Positions 36,614 to 44,286 of a stretch of DNA of 64,000 nt are shown piece by piece (the first letter of the stretch is position 1; each line of letters opens with the position of its first letter). This stretch comes from Solimonas terrae. Its GTDB lineage: Bacteria > Pseudomonadota > Gammaproteobacteria > Nevskiales > Nevskiaceae. Made by a program: the position numbers and the translations under genes. The DNA lies in NCBI RefSeq assembly GCF_011067135.1, contig NZ_JAAMOW010000003.1:62001-126000 (forward strand), read 5' to 3'. The notes beneath the pieces were generated by a model, which had not been told where the DNA came from, searched no databases, and saw only the letters and a list, made by a program, of their open reading frames with translations.

Positions 36614-36945
36614 CCGATGTTCTGGTGATGCCGCGCCATCTGGCGATTCGCATCCTGCACGAGGCGCAGATCGCGCAGCCCGAGTCGATCCGCGGCGTGG
36701 TCGCCGCGCGCGCCGGCGAACCCGCTGCCTTCCTGAAAAATCGCGATGCCGTTGCCGACGGCGATGCCTTGTGGGCGAACCTCTGGTCGCATCCGCAGGC
36801 CGAGGCGATACCGCTGACCAGCGAATTGCGCGACGGCTTGCTGAGTCTGGTGGTGTCGCTCAATACCAAGGGCGTACTGGAAATGCGGGCCTGGCGCCTG
36901 ATCGCCGGCACGGCGCAGGAACAGGTGCTGAAGATTCGCGATTGA
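36610..36945 (+). CDS. degenerate JAMM/M67-like protein
   Basis: 111 residues. Length and order of elements suggest an MPN/JAMM fold: VMPRHLAIRILHEAQIAQPES, then DALWANLWSHPQAEAIPLTSE, and SLVVSLNTKGVLEMRAWRL. The metalloprotease motif Glu...His-x-His-Pro...Ser...Asp looks lost: the first His of HSHP is replaced by Trp (WSHP), and the usual Glu before the central Gly is Ser. If the fold is right, it is probably catalytically dead. JAMM proteins often pair with ThiF/E1-like enzymes, which is the context here (ATGA overlap). This assignment is motif inference; an unrelated fold is possible. Confidence 0.5.
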   Translation: MTDVLVMPRHLAIRILHEAQIAQPESIRGVVAARAGEPAAFLKNRDAVADGDALWANLWSHPQAEAIPLTSELRDGLLSLVVSLNTKGVLEMRAWRLIAGTAQEQVLKIRD

Positions 36946-37043
36946 ACCTGGAGCTGTCGCGATCTGCCGACGCTCTGTTGTCGATTTCCCCCGCCCGCCG
37001 CGGACAGGGACGCCCTGTGGCGCCGGGCTTTTCGCGGCGCCCC

Positions 37044-37070
37044 ATCGGCCGGGCAGGATGACCGGCCGAT
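37044..37070 (+). other. perfect 9-bp hairpin after the prfA-prmC operon
   Basis: ATCGGCCGG 37044-37052 pairs with CCGGCCGAT 37062-37070, 9-nt loop, no T-tract. It lies 99 nt after the last gene of the operon; it could help end transcription. The remaining part of the 283-bp gap to the GST gene shows nothing I can name. Confidence 0.35.
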
Positions 37071-37228
37071 TCGTCATCGCGGCACGGATGCCGCGTCGAC
37101 GATCGTGCCGAACAAGAGCGCAAAGGCCTGCCAGGCCACTCGGCCGCTGCGTGCCTGCCGACGCGCCAGGCGCCGGGCAAGTAACGCGCAACACAGGCCT
37201 GGCGATCGTCGAACCGCTGCAGTTCGAC

Positions 37229-37852
37229 CTACGCGCGCGACACCGGCCAGGGATCGGCCCAGGCCGGAATCTTCATCAGGTCGTCGAGCCAGCGGACGAT
37301 GTTCGGAAACGTTTCGAGCGGCATTTCCGATGCGCGCCAATCGCAGGCCATCGACGCCAGCTGGAAGTCGGCGATCGTCAGCCTTTGACAGGCGACGTGG
37401 CTGCGGTCTTCGAGGTGTGCGTCGAGCACGGCCGCGAACTTGTGCAGCGATTTCACCTTGGGCTTGAGCGCTTCGCGATCGGGCGCGCCGATGCCGAAGG
37501 TCGACTTGACGATGTGCTCGAAATAGAACGGGCCGACTTCCTGCGCCCAGTGGCAGTCGTTCCACGACAGCCAGCGCAATACCTGGACCTGTTCGGCCGG
37601 TGTGTGCGCCGGCCACAGATCGGAGCCGGTCTTGATGCAGAGGTAGGCCATGATTGCCGAGGCTTCCCAGAGCACGGTGTCGTCGTCGACCAGGGTCGGC
37701 GCTTTCATGTTGGGATTGAGGGCGGCGTATTCCGGTGCCCGCAAGCCACCGGCCATCAGGTCGACTTCGATGCACTGCGCCTCGACGCCGAGATATTTGA
37801 TCAGCGCCAGCACGCGCCGCGGCGCCTGCGCCTTGATCCAGTAGATTTTCAT
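37229..37852 (-). CDS. glutathione S-transferase family protein
   Basis: 207 residues. Thioredoxin-like N-terminal domain (1-80: MKIYWIKAQAPRRVLALIKY; NPNMKAPTLVDDDTVLWEASAIMAYL) with the cis-Pro region and Glu-Ala-Ser glutathione-binding turn. The helical C-terminal domain (90-205) includes LTIADFQLASMACDWR near 160, the conserved hydrophobic staple Asp. Soluble. The specific class and substrate are not evident. It is encoded away from the release-factor operon and 75 bp from the next minus-strand gene upstream. Confidence 0.85.
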   Translation of the reverse strand: MKIYWIKAQAPRRVLALIKYLGVEAQCIEVDLMAGGLRAPEYAALNPNMKAPTLVDDDTVLWEASAIMAYLCIKTGSDLWPAHTPAEQVQVLRWLSWNDCHWAQEVGPFYFEHIVKSTFGIGAPDREALKPKVKSLHKFAAVLDAHLEDRSHVACQRLTIADFQLASMACDWRASEMPLETFPNIVRWLDDLMKIPAWADPWPVSRA

Positions 37853-37927
37853 TGCCGCACGTCTCCGCTTGTCAGGGATGCATGACCTGACGACGAACGA
37901 GCGTCGCCGAAATCGACAGGCTGTGGT

Positions 37928-38407
37928 TCAGGGCGCGTCCGGCGAACGTGCGCGACGCTGGCGCAGTGCGATGACGATGTGCAGCGCCAGTGCGGTGGCC
38001 GCGCCCAGCCCGATCAGCCAGTGCGCGGTTGCCGTCCAGTCGCGCAGGCGATCGCCGCCGCCGTAGTACAGCAGCAGGCCGCTCAGCAGCAGGAACGCGA
38101 CGCAGCCGAATACGCTGCCGCCGCTGTAGCGATGACGACGCTGGTGCCAGGCGCGGCGGATGTGGATCGGCCAGAGCACGCCGAAACCCCAGACTGCGGC
38201 CATCGCCAGCACGCCGTGCACGACCAGCCACCAGTGCTGCAGCCAGTGGTGTTCCGGTCCGAACTCTGCGGTGACGCGCACGAAGTGTTCGAAAACCAGC
38301 CACAGCATGCCGCTGGCGGTGACGCCGCCGGCGAGCAGGTAGACCCAGAGTTCGTAAGCCTTCGGCAGTCTCGCCGGCAGGCCGTGGTGTGCGGCGTTAC
38401 GGTTCAT
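37928..38407 (-). CDS. four-helix membrane protein, probably haem-b binding
   Basis: 159 residues with four hydrophobic segments (about 22-42, 55-75, 100-118, 128-148). Histidines lie in or next to them: FEHF, HHWLQHWWLVVHG, and TAHWLIGLGAATALALHI. Paired His in helices suggest haem b ligation as in small cytochrome-b or ferric-reductase-type membrane subunits. Neighbours upstream on the same strand are ApbE (10 bp) and the FMN-binding protein, so it may pass electrons from the quinol pool to the flavoprotein. I do not recognise a named family. Confidence 0.65.
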   Translation of the reverse strand: MNRNAAHHGLPARLPKAYELWVYLLAGGVTASGMLWLVFEHFVRVTAEFGPEHHWLQHWWLVVHGVLAMAAVWGFGVLWPIHIRRAWHQRRHRYSGGSVFGCVAFLLLSGLLLYYGGGDRLRDWTATAHWLIGLGAATALALHIVIALRQRRARSPDAP

Positions 38408-38416
38408 GGCCGCGCA

Positions 38417-39292
38417 TCATAGGGTGTCGGCCGGCACCGGCTCCACGGCGACGCCATCGTCGGTCGCCAGCTCGACGACGCGCGCGGCGCACTGATCGAG
38501 CAGTGCGGCGGCAGCCGGCCGTGCGGCCCAGACGATCTTGGTCAGGGCATCGGCATTCATGCAGCTGGCGGCGATGACGCTCACGCTGCCGCGCCGGCAT
38601 TGCGCACTTCGATCGCGACCGTCGCGCAGGGCGCGCGGCTGGAAGTAGTGGCCGCTTGTGGCGCAGGCGGCGTCGCGCAGGCGTACCACACGGGCGAGCC
38701 CGGTCGGCGCGCGCGGATCGCGCAGCGCGATGGTCTGTTCCTTGCCGAAGCAGGCGAGGTCGCCACCGGCATTGACGCAGGCGCTGCCGGCGCCGGCGGC
38801 GCGCAGCACGGCCAGGGCCTGATCGACGGCGTAGCCCTTGGCGATGCCGCCGAAGTCGAGCCACACGGCTTGCCTGAGGCGAACGTGCTGATCGGCCAGC
38901 AGCTCGACGACGCCGAAGTCGGTGTTCGCGTCCGGCGCGACCAGGCTCGCAGGCTCGGGCAGCAGGCCGTCACGTACCAGCGCTGCCGCGACGGCCGGAT
39001 CGAAAACGCCGCCGCTGCGCGTCCAGAAATCGCGCGAAGCGACGAGCACGTTCCACAGATCGGTGCCGACGCGTTGCGCGCCGTGCATGGCGCTGCGATG
39101 CAGCGTCTGCAGCTCGCTGTCCGGCCGGTGAAAGCTCAGTGCCTGTTCGACTTCTTCGATACGCGCATAGGCGGCGTCAATGGCGCCGGCGAGCGCGTCG
39201 TCGGCGAGGCCGCTGGCCTCGACGCGCACGAGGCAACCCATTGCCGGCCGCAGCCGGCGCAGCGCCGGCTCATCCCTGCAGGGCGACGGCAT
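38417..39292 (-). CDS. apbE: FAD:protein FMN transferase
   Basis: 291 residues. Family signatures: RPAMGCLVRVEA near 16, ARIEEVEQALSFHRPDSEL near 45, WLDFGGIAKGYAVDQAL near 145 and ACVNAGGDLACFG near 165; ATSGHYFQ near 210. ApbE cleaves FAD and attaches FMN to a Thr in target proteins; the obvious target is the FMN-binding protein just upstream, which it overlaps by 23 bp. No clear signal peptide is seen with the start used. A start at the internal ATG 39241 would lose conserved sequence only at the very N-terminus. Confidence 0.92.
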   Translation of the reverse strand: MPSPCRDEPALRRLRPAMGCLVRVEASGLADDALAGAIDAAYARIEEVEQALSFHRPDSELQTLHRSAMHGAQRVGTDLWNVLVASRDFWTRSGGVFDPAVAAALVRDGLLPEPASLVAPDANTDFGVVELLADQHVRLRQAVWLDFGGIAKGYAVDQALAVLRAAGAGSACVNAGGDLACFGKEQTIALRDPRAPTGLARVVRLRDAACATSGHYFQPRALRDGRDRSAQCRRGSVSVIAASCMNADALTKIVWAARPAAAALLDQCAARVVELATDDGVAVEPVPADTL

Positions 39293-39797
39293 GGGTGACC
39301 AGCAGACGACGGATGCCGTCGGTCAGGTGCGAGCAGGACAGGGTCGCGCCGGAAATGTTGCGGATATCGCTGCCGGTGACCGGCGGATGCGCGGCGTCCT
39401 TGCCGACGAACTGATCGCGCCAGCGCTCGTTGCGGACCTGGCCGCCGTAGCCTTCGCGGTATTCCATGATCTCGACCTTGCGCACGGCGCCGTCGGCGTT
39501 CAGTGCCAGCGCGTAGGTGATGAAGTCGTGCTTGCCGATCACGCGATCGATATAGAGCCAGCCGCCGTTCTCGGCCTGCCAGACGTGCGGGCGCGGATCG
39601 CTGACGCCGACGCCGGAGCGTTTGGCGATCTCGCTCATCTGCTCGTTGCTCAGCAGCAGCGGGATCGGGCTCAGCTTCACGCCCGGAAAAAGTGCCGCCT
39701 GTACCTGCTGCACGTCGAAATAGACCTCGGCATGGCAGGGCGCGCCGGCGAGCAGGGCGACGGGGGCGAGCCAGCGAAGATCAGGGCGTGAGTTCAT
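39270..39797 (-). CDS. exported FMN-binding protein, covalent flavin site
   Basis: 175 residues. Signal peptide (APVALLAGAPCHA, about 8-23). An FMN-binding domain follows, with the flavinylation motif DIRNISGATLS; Thr152 of SGAT is the expected attachment residue. This is the RnfG/NqrC-type domain of periplasmic electron carriers. It is translated with apbE (overlap), consistent with flavinylation by it. Partners may be the haem-b-like membrane protein downstream. GTAGCC-type repeat sequence and repeat copy C lie upstream, separating it from the peroxidase gene. Confidence 0.9.
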   Translation of the reverse strand: MNSRPDLRWLAPVALLAGAPCHAEVYFDVQQVQAALFPGVKLSPIPLLLSNEQMSEIAKRSGVGVSDPRPHVWQAENGGWLYIDRVIGKHDFITYALALNADGAVRKVEIMEYREGYGGQVRNERWRDQFVGKDAAHPPVTGSDIRNISGATLSCSHLTDGIRRLLVTHAVALQG

Positions 39798-39832
39798 GAA
39801 TGTCTAAGCGGTAAGAACGACGCCCTCATTTT

Positions 39833-39873
39833 GTAGCCTGGGCCAAGCGCAGCGTACCCCGGGGCATCGTGGC
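39833..39873. repeat. GTAGCC-type intergenic repeat (probable)
   Basis: GTAGCCTGGGCCAAGCGCAG followed by CGTACCCCGGGG resembles, from memory, the widespread gammaproteobacterial GTAGCC[C]GGAT...AGCGCAGCG...ATCCGGG repeats. CCTGGG and CCCCGGGG could pair imperfectly. It abuts copy C and fills the rest of the 279-bp gap. Only one copy is in the window. Confidence 0.4.
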
Positions 39874-39935
39874 ATCCGTCGACGCTGGGGTTCGCTGCGC
39901 TCGCCGCCAGCCTGCGGGCCGAAAAAGCGCGGAAG

Positions 39936-40076
39936 AAAAGCGTCGAAGAAGCGTCGCGAGCGAAGGCGGATTGTCCGAGGACGGAGCGGAGACGCCGCAG
40001 CGTACATTAGTACGTGAGGACGTCGAGCACCGCCCGCGGGCAAGCCGCCGAGCGCAGCAGCTTATTCGGCGCTTTT
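39936..40076 (-). repeat. GTAC-capped structured repeat, copy C
   Basis: Starts immediately after the peroxidase stop (40077-40079), minus strand. Outer helix 39936-39952 with 40060-40076: 17 positions, 15 Watson-Crick, one G.U, one G/A. GTCGCGAGCG 39953-39962. Second helix GGCGGATTGTCC 39965-39976 with GGGCAAGCCGCC 40038-40049. Third helix GACG 39991-39994 with CGTC 40021-40024. Apical CGTAC 40001-40005 / GTACG 40010-40014, loop ATTA, with the same CCGCAG and TGAGGA flanks as copy B. GAGCACC and CCGAGCGCAGCAG follow. The outer stem ends in a T-rich run on the minus strand. Confidence 0.8.
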
Positions 40077-41726
40077 CTAGTTGTAGTCCTCATCCAGCGA
40101 TCTCAGAAAGTCGGTCAGCGGCGTGACGTCGGCGTCGCCGATGTTGATGTCGGCGATCTTCGGATCGACGTTGCGCACGCTGCCGTTGCGCGCGGCGACC
40201 GAGTTGCGCTGGTAGAACAGGATCACGTCCTCGACTGTTGCCTCCCGGCCGGTGTGCAGATACGGCGCGGAATGACCGAGATCGCGCAGGCCCGGCGTCT
40301 TGAACGTCGCGATCGCGGCGTCGAGCATGGCCGCGTCGTCGTCGCAGGACGCCAGCGTCAGGCTGCTGCACAGCACGCTGTGCAGCGGTGCCTGCGACGA
40401 GGCGTAGTCGCCATTGGCGAACGTCACCCAGGCGCCGAGATCGGTGGCGAGCGCTTGTTCGGCGCGCGGCGCCTCACGGAACAGACCCTGATAGTCCGGA
40501 TGCGCCGGCGTCGCCGGCAGGTATGGCGCCGGATCGGCGTTGCGTTGCGCCAGAGTCGGGATGGCAAGTGCCGCGAAGCTGCCGGCGCCGTGCAGGGCGT
40601 CGTATTCGTCCTGGGTCGCGCCGGTGTTGTGCAGCCCGAAGTCGGTGAAGTCCGGCGGCATGTGGCAGGCCACGCAATCGGCCTTCGCCGGATCGAGGAA
40701 CAGGCGCAGGCCGGCGAGTTCGCTGTCGGCGAATTCGAATTTCTCGCCCGGGTGGAACTGGTAGCTGCGCGTGCCGTTCGGCACCAGCTTGAGTTTGCGG
40801 CCGTCGTTCAGTGCGGCGCGCAGGCGCGCGGCATAGTCGGCGGGCGACTCGCCTTCGTTCGGCGCGCGCGGCAGATCGTTGAGCTGCAGGAACAGATCGT
40901 AGGGCGAACCGTCGTTGAGCCCGGTTTTCGGATTGCGTGAAAATTCCAGTTGCCGCACATAGGCCGCCACCAGTTTGGCGACCGCGGCGACGATTTCATC
41001 ATCGCTCGCTGTCGTGACATCGATGCGGTAGGGCGCCGGCAGCCTGAATGCGACCGGCAGACTCGGATCGGTGCCGAGCAGTACGCGGCGATAGCTGCCG
41101 CCGCCGTCGATGGCCAACGCGCCAGTGCCGTTGTCTTCGCGAATCACCTTGGCGATGTGTGCGATTGCCTGCGCGTATTCGTCCGGCAGCCAGCCGTAGT
41201 TGCGGCCGGTCATGGTGCCGATCACGAGCTGTTCCAGCGACGTGAATTCGCCGTCGAAGTGGTAGAGCAGGGCATTGGCGCGCGGCAGCGAGGCATTGAC
41301 CAGCGCCGGCGAATTGCGCGCGGTGACAGTCGCGGTGTCGCCGCGGTCGGCACGCGACGGCACCGGGCTGCGCACGGCGAAGTCGGCATAGGTGCGCATG
41401 CCGTCGCCATCGGCGTGGATCGCGTCGTCGACCAGATGGCACTGGCGGCAGTTCATGGCCTCGCCCTTGAACGGGCCGGGGCGATTCCGGCCGTCGGCGG
41501 CGATCACCTCGTCCATCACCGGATCGCCCGGACGCAGCGCCGTGTTGGTGTCGATCGCGTGTGCGGCGAAGTATTGCGAGAAGCGCGTATCGAGAAACAG
41601 GCGCTCGCCCACGCCGACTTCGGCCGGATCGTCCTTCTGCGCCTGTTGCACGGCGCCCGAGCCGCCTTTCGAACACGCGACCAGACTCAGCGCCAGCAAC
41701 AGGCCAACGGCGGCATTGCGCATCAT
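40077..41726 (-). CDS. di-haem cytochrome c peroxidase-like lipoprotein
   Basis: 549 residues. Lipobox LSLVAC (Cys18) places it in the periplasm, membrane-anchored. Two c-type haem sites: CRQCH near 95 and CVACH near 350, the spacing of the CcpA/MauG superfamily. Asn-Ser-Pro (ARNSPALVNA near 140) and GLRDLGHSAPYLHTGREATVEDVI near 490 are typical of this group. It could reduce peroxide or oxidise a protein substrate; which is not decidable. Eight bp separate it from the porin gene upstream, so both probably share the Fur-box promoter. Repeat copy C begins right after its stop. Confidence 0.88.
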   Translation of the reverse strand: MMRNAAVGLLLALSLVACSKGGSGAVQQAQKDDPAEVGVGERLFLDTRFSQYFAAHAIDTNTALRPGDPVMDEVIAADGRNRPGPFKGEAMNCRQCHLVDDAIHADGDGMRTYADFAVRSPVPSRADRGDTATVTARNSPALVNASLPRANALLYHFDGEFTSLEQLVIGTMTGRNYGWLPDEYAQAIAHIAKVIREDNGTGALAIDGGGSYRRVLLGTDPSLPVAFRLPAPYRIDVTTASDDEIVAAVAKLVAAYVRQLEFSRNPKTGLNDGSPYDLFLQLNDLPRAPNEGESPADYAARLRAALNDGRKLKLVPNGTRSYQFHPGEKFEFADSELAGLRLFLDPAKADCVACHMPPDFTDFGLHNTGATQDEYDALHGAGSFAALAIPTLAQRNADPAPYLPATPAHPDYQGLFREAPRAEQALATDLGAWVTFANGDYASSQAPLHSVLCSSLTLASCDDDAAMLDAAIATFKTPGLRDLGHSAPYLHTGREATVEDVILFYQRNSVAARNGSVRNVDPKIADINIGDADVTPLTDFLRSLDEDYN

Positions 41727-41733
41727 CGCCGCC

Positions 41734-42942
41734 TCAGAACTGGTAGCCGAGGCCGAGATTCAGGCCGTCGAAGTCGGTGGCGCCGGACTGCCACTGCAGG
41801 TCGGCCTTGAGCACGACGTCGGGCACCAGCCAGTAATTGAGGCCGACATTGGTCTGATGCACGGCGGTCTTCGCCGCCAGCCCGCCGTTGTCCCAGACGT
41901 TGTAGCGCGCGAACACGCCGAGCGGCTGCAGGACGCGATAGCTGGCCTCGACGTAGCCGCCGTCCTGCTTGTCGCGGTTCAGTGCCTTGGGCGCGTCACC
42001 GGTCAGCATGAAGCGAGCGTACAGGGCGCGCAGTTCGGCGTCGCCGAACTGGTAGATGCCGTGCGCTTCGAAGAATTCGGCGTGACCGACATTGGCGATC
42101 GTGCCCTGGCCGCCATCGACCTGATACAGGCCGCTGACGCCGAGTTCCAGACCCGGGATGCCGCGATACAGCACGCGGCCGGTGTAGGCCGGCGAGTTGG
42201 CGGCGCCGACACCTTCCGGTGTCGCGTGCTCGGGCAGGAATTCCGAACCGGCGTCTTCGTTTTCGACGTGCAGGCCGCCGGTGAACGCGAAGTCGACGCT
42301 CAGGCCGTTGGCGAAGCTGGCGGTGGTAAGGAAGCCCTTGTCCGACCAGGTACTCGGCAGAATGAAGGTTTCGACCGGGTTGCGATCGACGCCGTAGAAG
42401 GTCGGCGGCTCGTGGTGTTCGTTGATGATGCCGACCGGCATCAGAAAGTAGCCGGCCTTGGTTTTCAGCCAGTCGGTCCAGTCGTGCTCGACCCAGACCT
42501 GTTCGGCCTCGACTTCGCCGCCTTCAGCGGTGCCGTCGGCGTTTTCGACGAACTGATGTGCAATCTCCAGTTCCGAACCGAAGCGCGTGTGCGCGTCGAA
42601 CTGATGGCCGAAGAACACCACGAAGCGTTCGACATCGGTGGTTTTCTGCGAATCGAGGTCGTTGAACACGATCTCGCCGTAGCCGCCGACACTGGTCGAC
42701 TGCTGATCGGCTGCGGTTTGGCTGGCGGCCGGCGTCGCGTTCGCCGGCGTATTGGCGACGGTGGCGCTGGCGGCGGCCGGCGGGTTCTGCGTGGCGATCT
42801 GCCGTTCCAGATTCTCGATGCGCTTCTGTTGCTCGGCGACGATGCGCTTGAGTTCGGCGATGTCGCTGTCGGTGTCCGCAAAGGCGGCGAACGGCAGCAG
42901 GGTGCTGCTGCAGATGGCAGCAGCGATCAGAGTCTTACGCAC
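41734..42942 (-). CDS. outer-membrane porin-like beta-barrel with N-terminal coiled coil
   Basis: 402 residues. Signal peptide (KTLIAAAICSSTLLPFAAFA). A coiled-coil heptad stretch (DIAELKRIVAEQQKRIENLE, about 25-48) and an Ala/Thr linker lead into a beta-barrel from about 85 to the C-terminal Phe (GLGLGYQF), as expected for BAM substrates. It resembles porins of the phosphate-selective/OprO-like group only in general form; the solute is unknown. GTG 42942 was chosen: GGGGAA lies about 7 nt upstream and the signal peptide then starts correctly; an ATG at 42993 would add an unlikely basic leader. A Fur-like box lies 53 bp upstream. Confidence 0.8.
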   Translation of the reverse strand: MRKTLIAAAICSSTLLPFAAFADTDSDIAELKRIVAEQQKRIENLERQIATQNPPAAASATVANTPANATPAASQTAADQQSTSVGGYGEIVFNDLDSQKTTDVERFVVFFGHQFDAHTRFGSELEIAHQFVENADGTAEGGEVEAEQVWVEHDWTDWLKTKAGYFLMPVGIINEHHEPPTFYGVDRNPVETFILPSTWSDKGFLTTASFANGLSVDFAFTGGLHVENEDAGSEFLPEHATPEGVGAANSPAYTGRVLYRGIPGLELGVSGLYQVDGGQGTIANVGHAEFFEAHGIYQFGDAELRALYARFMLTGDAPKALNRDKQDGGYVEASYRVLQPLGVFARYNVWDNGGLAAKTAVHQTNVGLNYWLVPDVVLKADLQWQSGATDFDGLNLGLGYQF

Positions 42943-42994
42943 GCGAGTTCCCCAGGGTGAGCGTTGTTGTCGTCGCGGCAATGCAATTGCCATC

Positions 42995-43013
42995 GATAAC
43001 GAGAAATATTACC
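42995..43013 (-). promoter_or_regulatory. Fur-box-like operator
   Basis: Read on the minus strand GGTAATATTTCTCGTTATC matches the 19-bp Fur consensus GATAATGATTATCATTATC at 14 positions. It sits in an AT-rich patch 53 bp before the porin start, so iron repression of porin and peroxidase, perhaps the whole cluster to 37.9 kb, is likely. One site only. Confidence 0.55.
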
Positions 43014-43093
43014 ACTACCAATCAAGAATGAAAGGCGTTGGTTATTTCCTGCTCAGGCACCGCGCCGCGTGCGGCCGGCGCCGGTATCGGGGT

Positions 43094-43819
43094 TCACCTG
43101 CTGTGGTGGTTGCGGAGCTCGCGCCGTTCGAGGCGCAGCAGGGCGGCGCTCAGGCGGTCGAGATGATGCGGACGCAGGTCGGTGAAGCGCAGACCGAGCC
43201 GCAGTGTGCGGCCACTGCCGGAGCGCGTCCGAACCTCCGCCTGTACCGGTACGCTGCTGCCTGGCAGTTCGATCAGCAGTTCGAGCTTGTCGCCGACCAT
43301 CAGCACGGGTGCGTCGTGGGCCGTGCCGCCGGCACCGAGCACCGAGACATCGGCAACTTCGAAACGGAAATGGGTCTGATCGAGGCGCGCGGTGCTGGCC
43401 GGCAGTTTCGACGCCGCCGGCACCGGCAGGCGCCGCGTGACGCGCCGTTCATGCAGGCGGATGCCGGTCGGGATGGCGATCGCCAGCGCCGGTGCGCCGT
43501 CGTGCAGCAGGCGGCCGATCACGGTGCTGTTGAAGTTCAGCTCGGCGCCGTCGAAGCGCGTGCGCAGATGCAGCAGGGTTCCGGGCACGGACAGCGATTC
43601 CGGCAGCGTGTCGATCACCACGCGCCGCAGCATGTGCTGGACCAGCAGCACCGTCGTCGCATGGGAATCTTCGTCACCGGCGCGGCGTACCGAGATCAGA
43701 CTGTTGAAGCGACACAGGCGCCGCAGCAGCGTGTCGATGCCGATGCTGTCGTCGACTTCGCGCGAACCGGACGGCGACGGCAGCTCGGACTCGGCGGATT
43801 CCGCGATGCGCGGACTCAT
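43094..43819 (-). CDS. ycgR: flagellar brake protein YcgR (PilZ domain)
   Basis: 241 residues. N-terminal YcgR domain (about 20-115), then a PilZ domain with the c-di-GMP motifs RxxxR (HERRVTRRLPV near 123-132) and D-x-S-x-x-G (VADVSVLGAGG near 158). With c-di-GMP bound, YcgR acts on the flagellar motor to slow swimming. ATG 43819 overlaps the flgN stop (ATGA), so it is the last gene of flgM-flgN-ycgR and shares their late-class control. Candidate source of its ligand in this window: the GGDEF protein at 19.4 kb. Confidence 0.93.
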   Translation of the reverse strand: MSPRIAESAESELPSPSGSREVDDSIGIDTLLRRLCRFNSLISVRRAGDEDSHATTVLLVQHMLRRVVIDTLPESLSVPGTLLHLRTRFDGAELNFNSTVIGRLLHDGAPALAIAIPTGIRLHERRVTRRLPVPAASKLPASTARLDQTHFRFEVADVSVLGAGGTAHDAPVLMVGDKLELLIELPGSSVPVQAEVRTRSGSGRTLRLGLRFTDLRPHHLDRLSAALLRLERRELRNHHSR

Positions 43820-44286
43820 GCGGCACCGAACTGGCGGGCGCTGAGACCGAGCGGCGCGTAGCCGCTGCGGCCATACAGCTCAGGTGTGCCGGCGGGTCGG
43901 AACGCCCGCAGGGTCTGCTTGAGTTGCGCTTCGCGGCTGCCGAGCAGGACGGCGTTGTCCTGATTGGCGGCGCGGCACTTTCCGGCCAGCTCCAGCAGCT
44001 CGTCCCAGAGTGCCGGCAGGCCGTTGCGCAGGCTGACGAACCAGCCGTCGAGACTGCCGGCGTGTGCGGCCTTGCGCAGCTGCAGCAGCGTATTGCCGAG
44101 CGTCTGCAGCAGGCCGGCGGCTTCCGATTTGCTCTGCGTGATCGTTTCCAGGCGGGCGACATCGGAGGCCATCAAGGCCTGACGTTCCTCCTGCATGATG
44201 CCGAGCAGCTTCTTCGCGCAGTCGCGCTGCGCCTGCAGGTTGGCTTGCAGCTGTTGCGCGATGTCCGGGTGGGCGAGTGCAGTCAT
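43816..44286 (-). CDS. flgN: FlgN, export chaperone for FlgK and FlgL
   Basis: 156 residues, almost wholly helical, with the FlgN pattern of long amphipathic helices (LLGIMQEERQALMASDVARL; SKSEAAGLLQTLGNTLLQL). It holds hook-filament junction proteins in the cytoplasm before export. Start ATG 44286 overlaps the flgM TGA (ATGA); its own stop overlaps ycgR. Sequence identity in this family is low, so position between flgM and ycgR carries much of the weight. Confidence 0.88.
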   Translation of the reverse strand: MTALAHPDIAQQLQANLQAQRDCAKKLLGIMQEERQALMASDVARLETITQSKSEAAGLLQTLGNTLLQLRKAAHAGSLDGWFVSLRNGLPALWDELLELAGKCRAANQDNAVLLGSREAQLKQTLRAFRPAGTPELYGRSGYAPLGLSARQFGAA

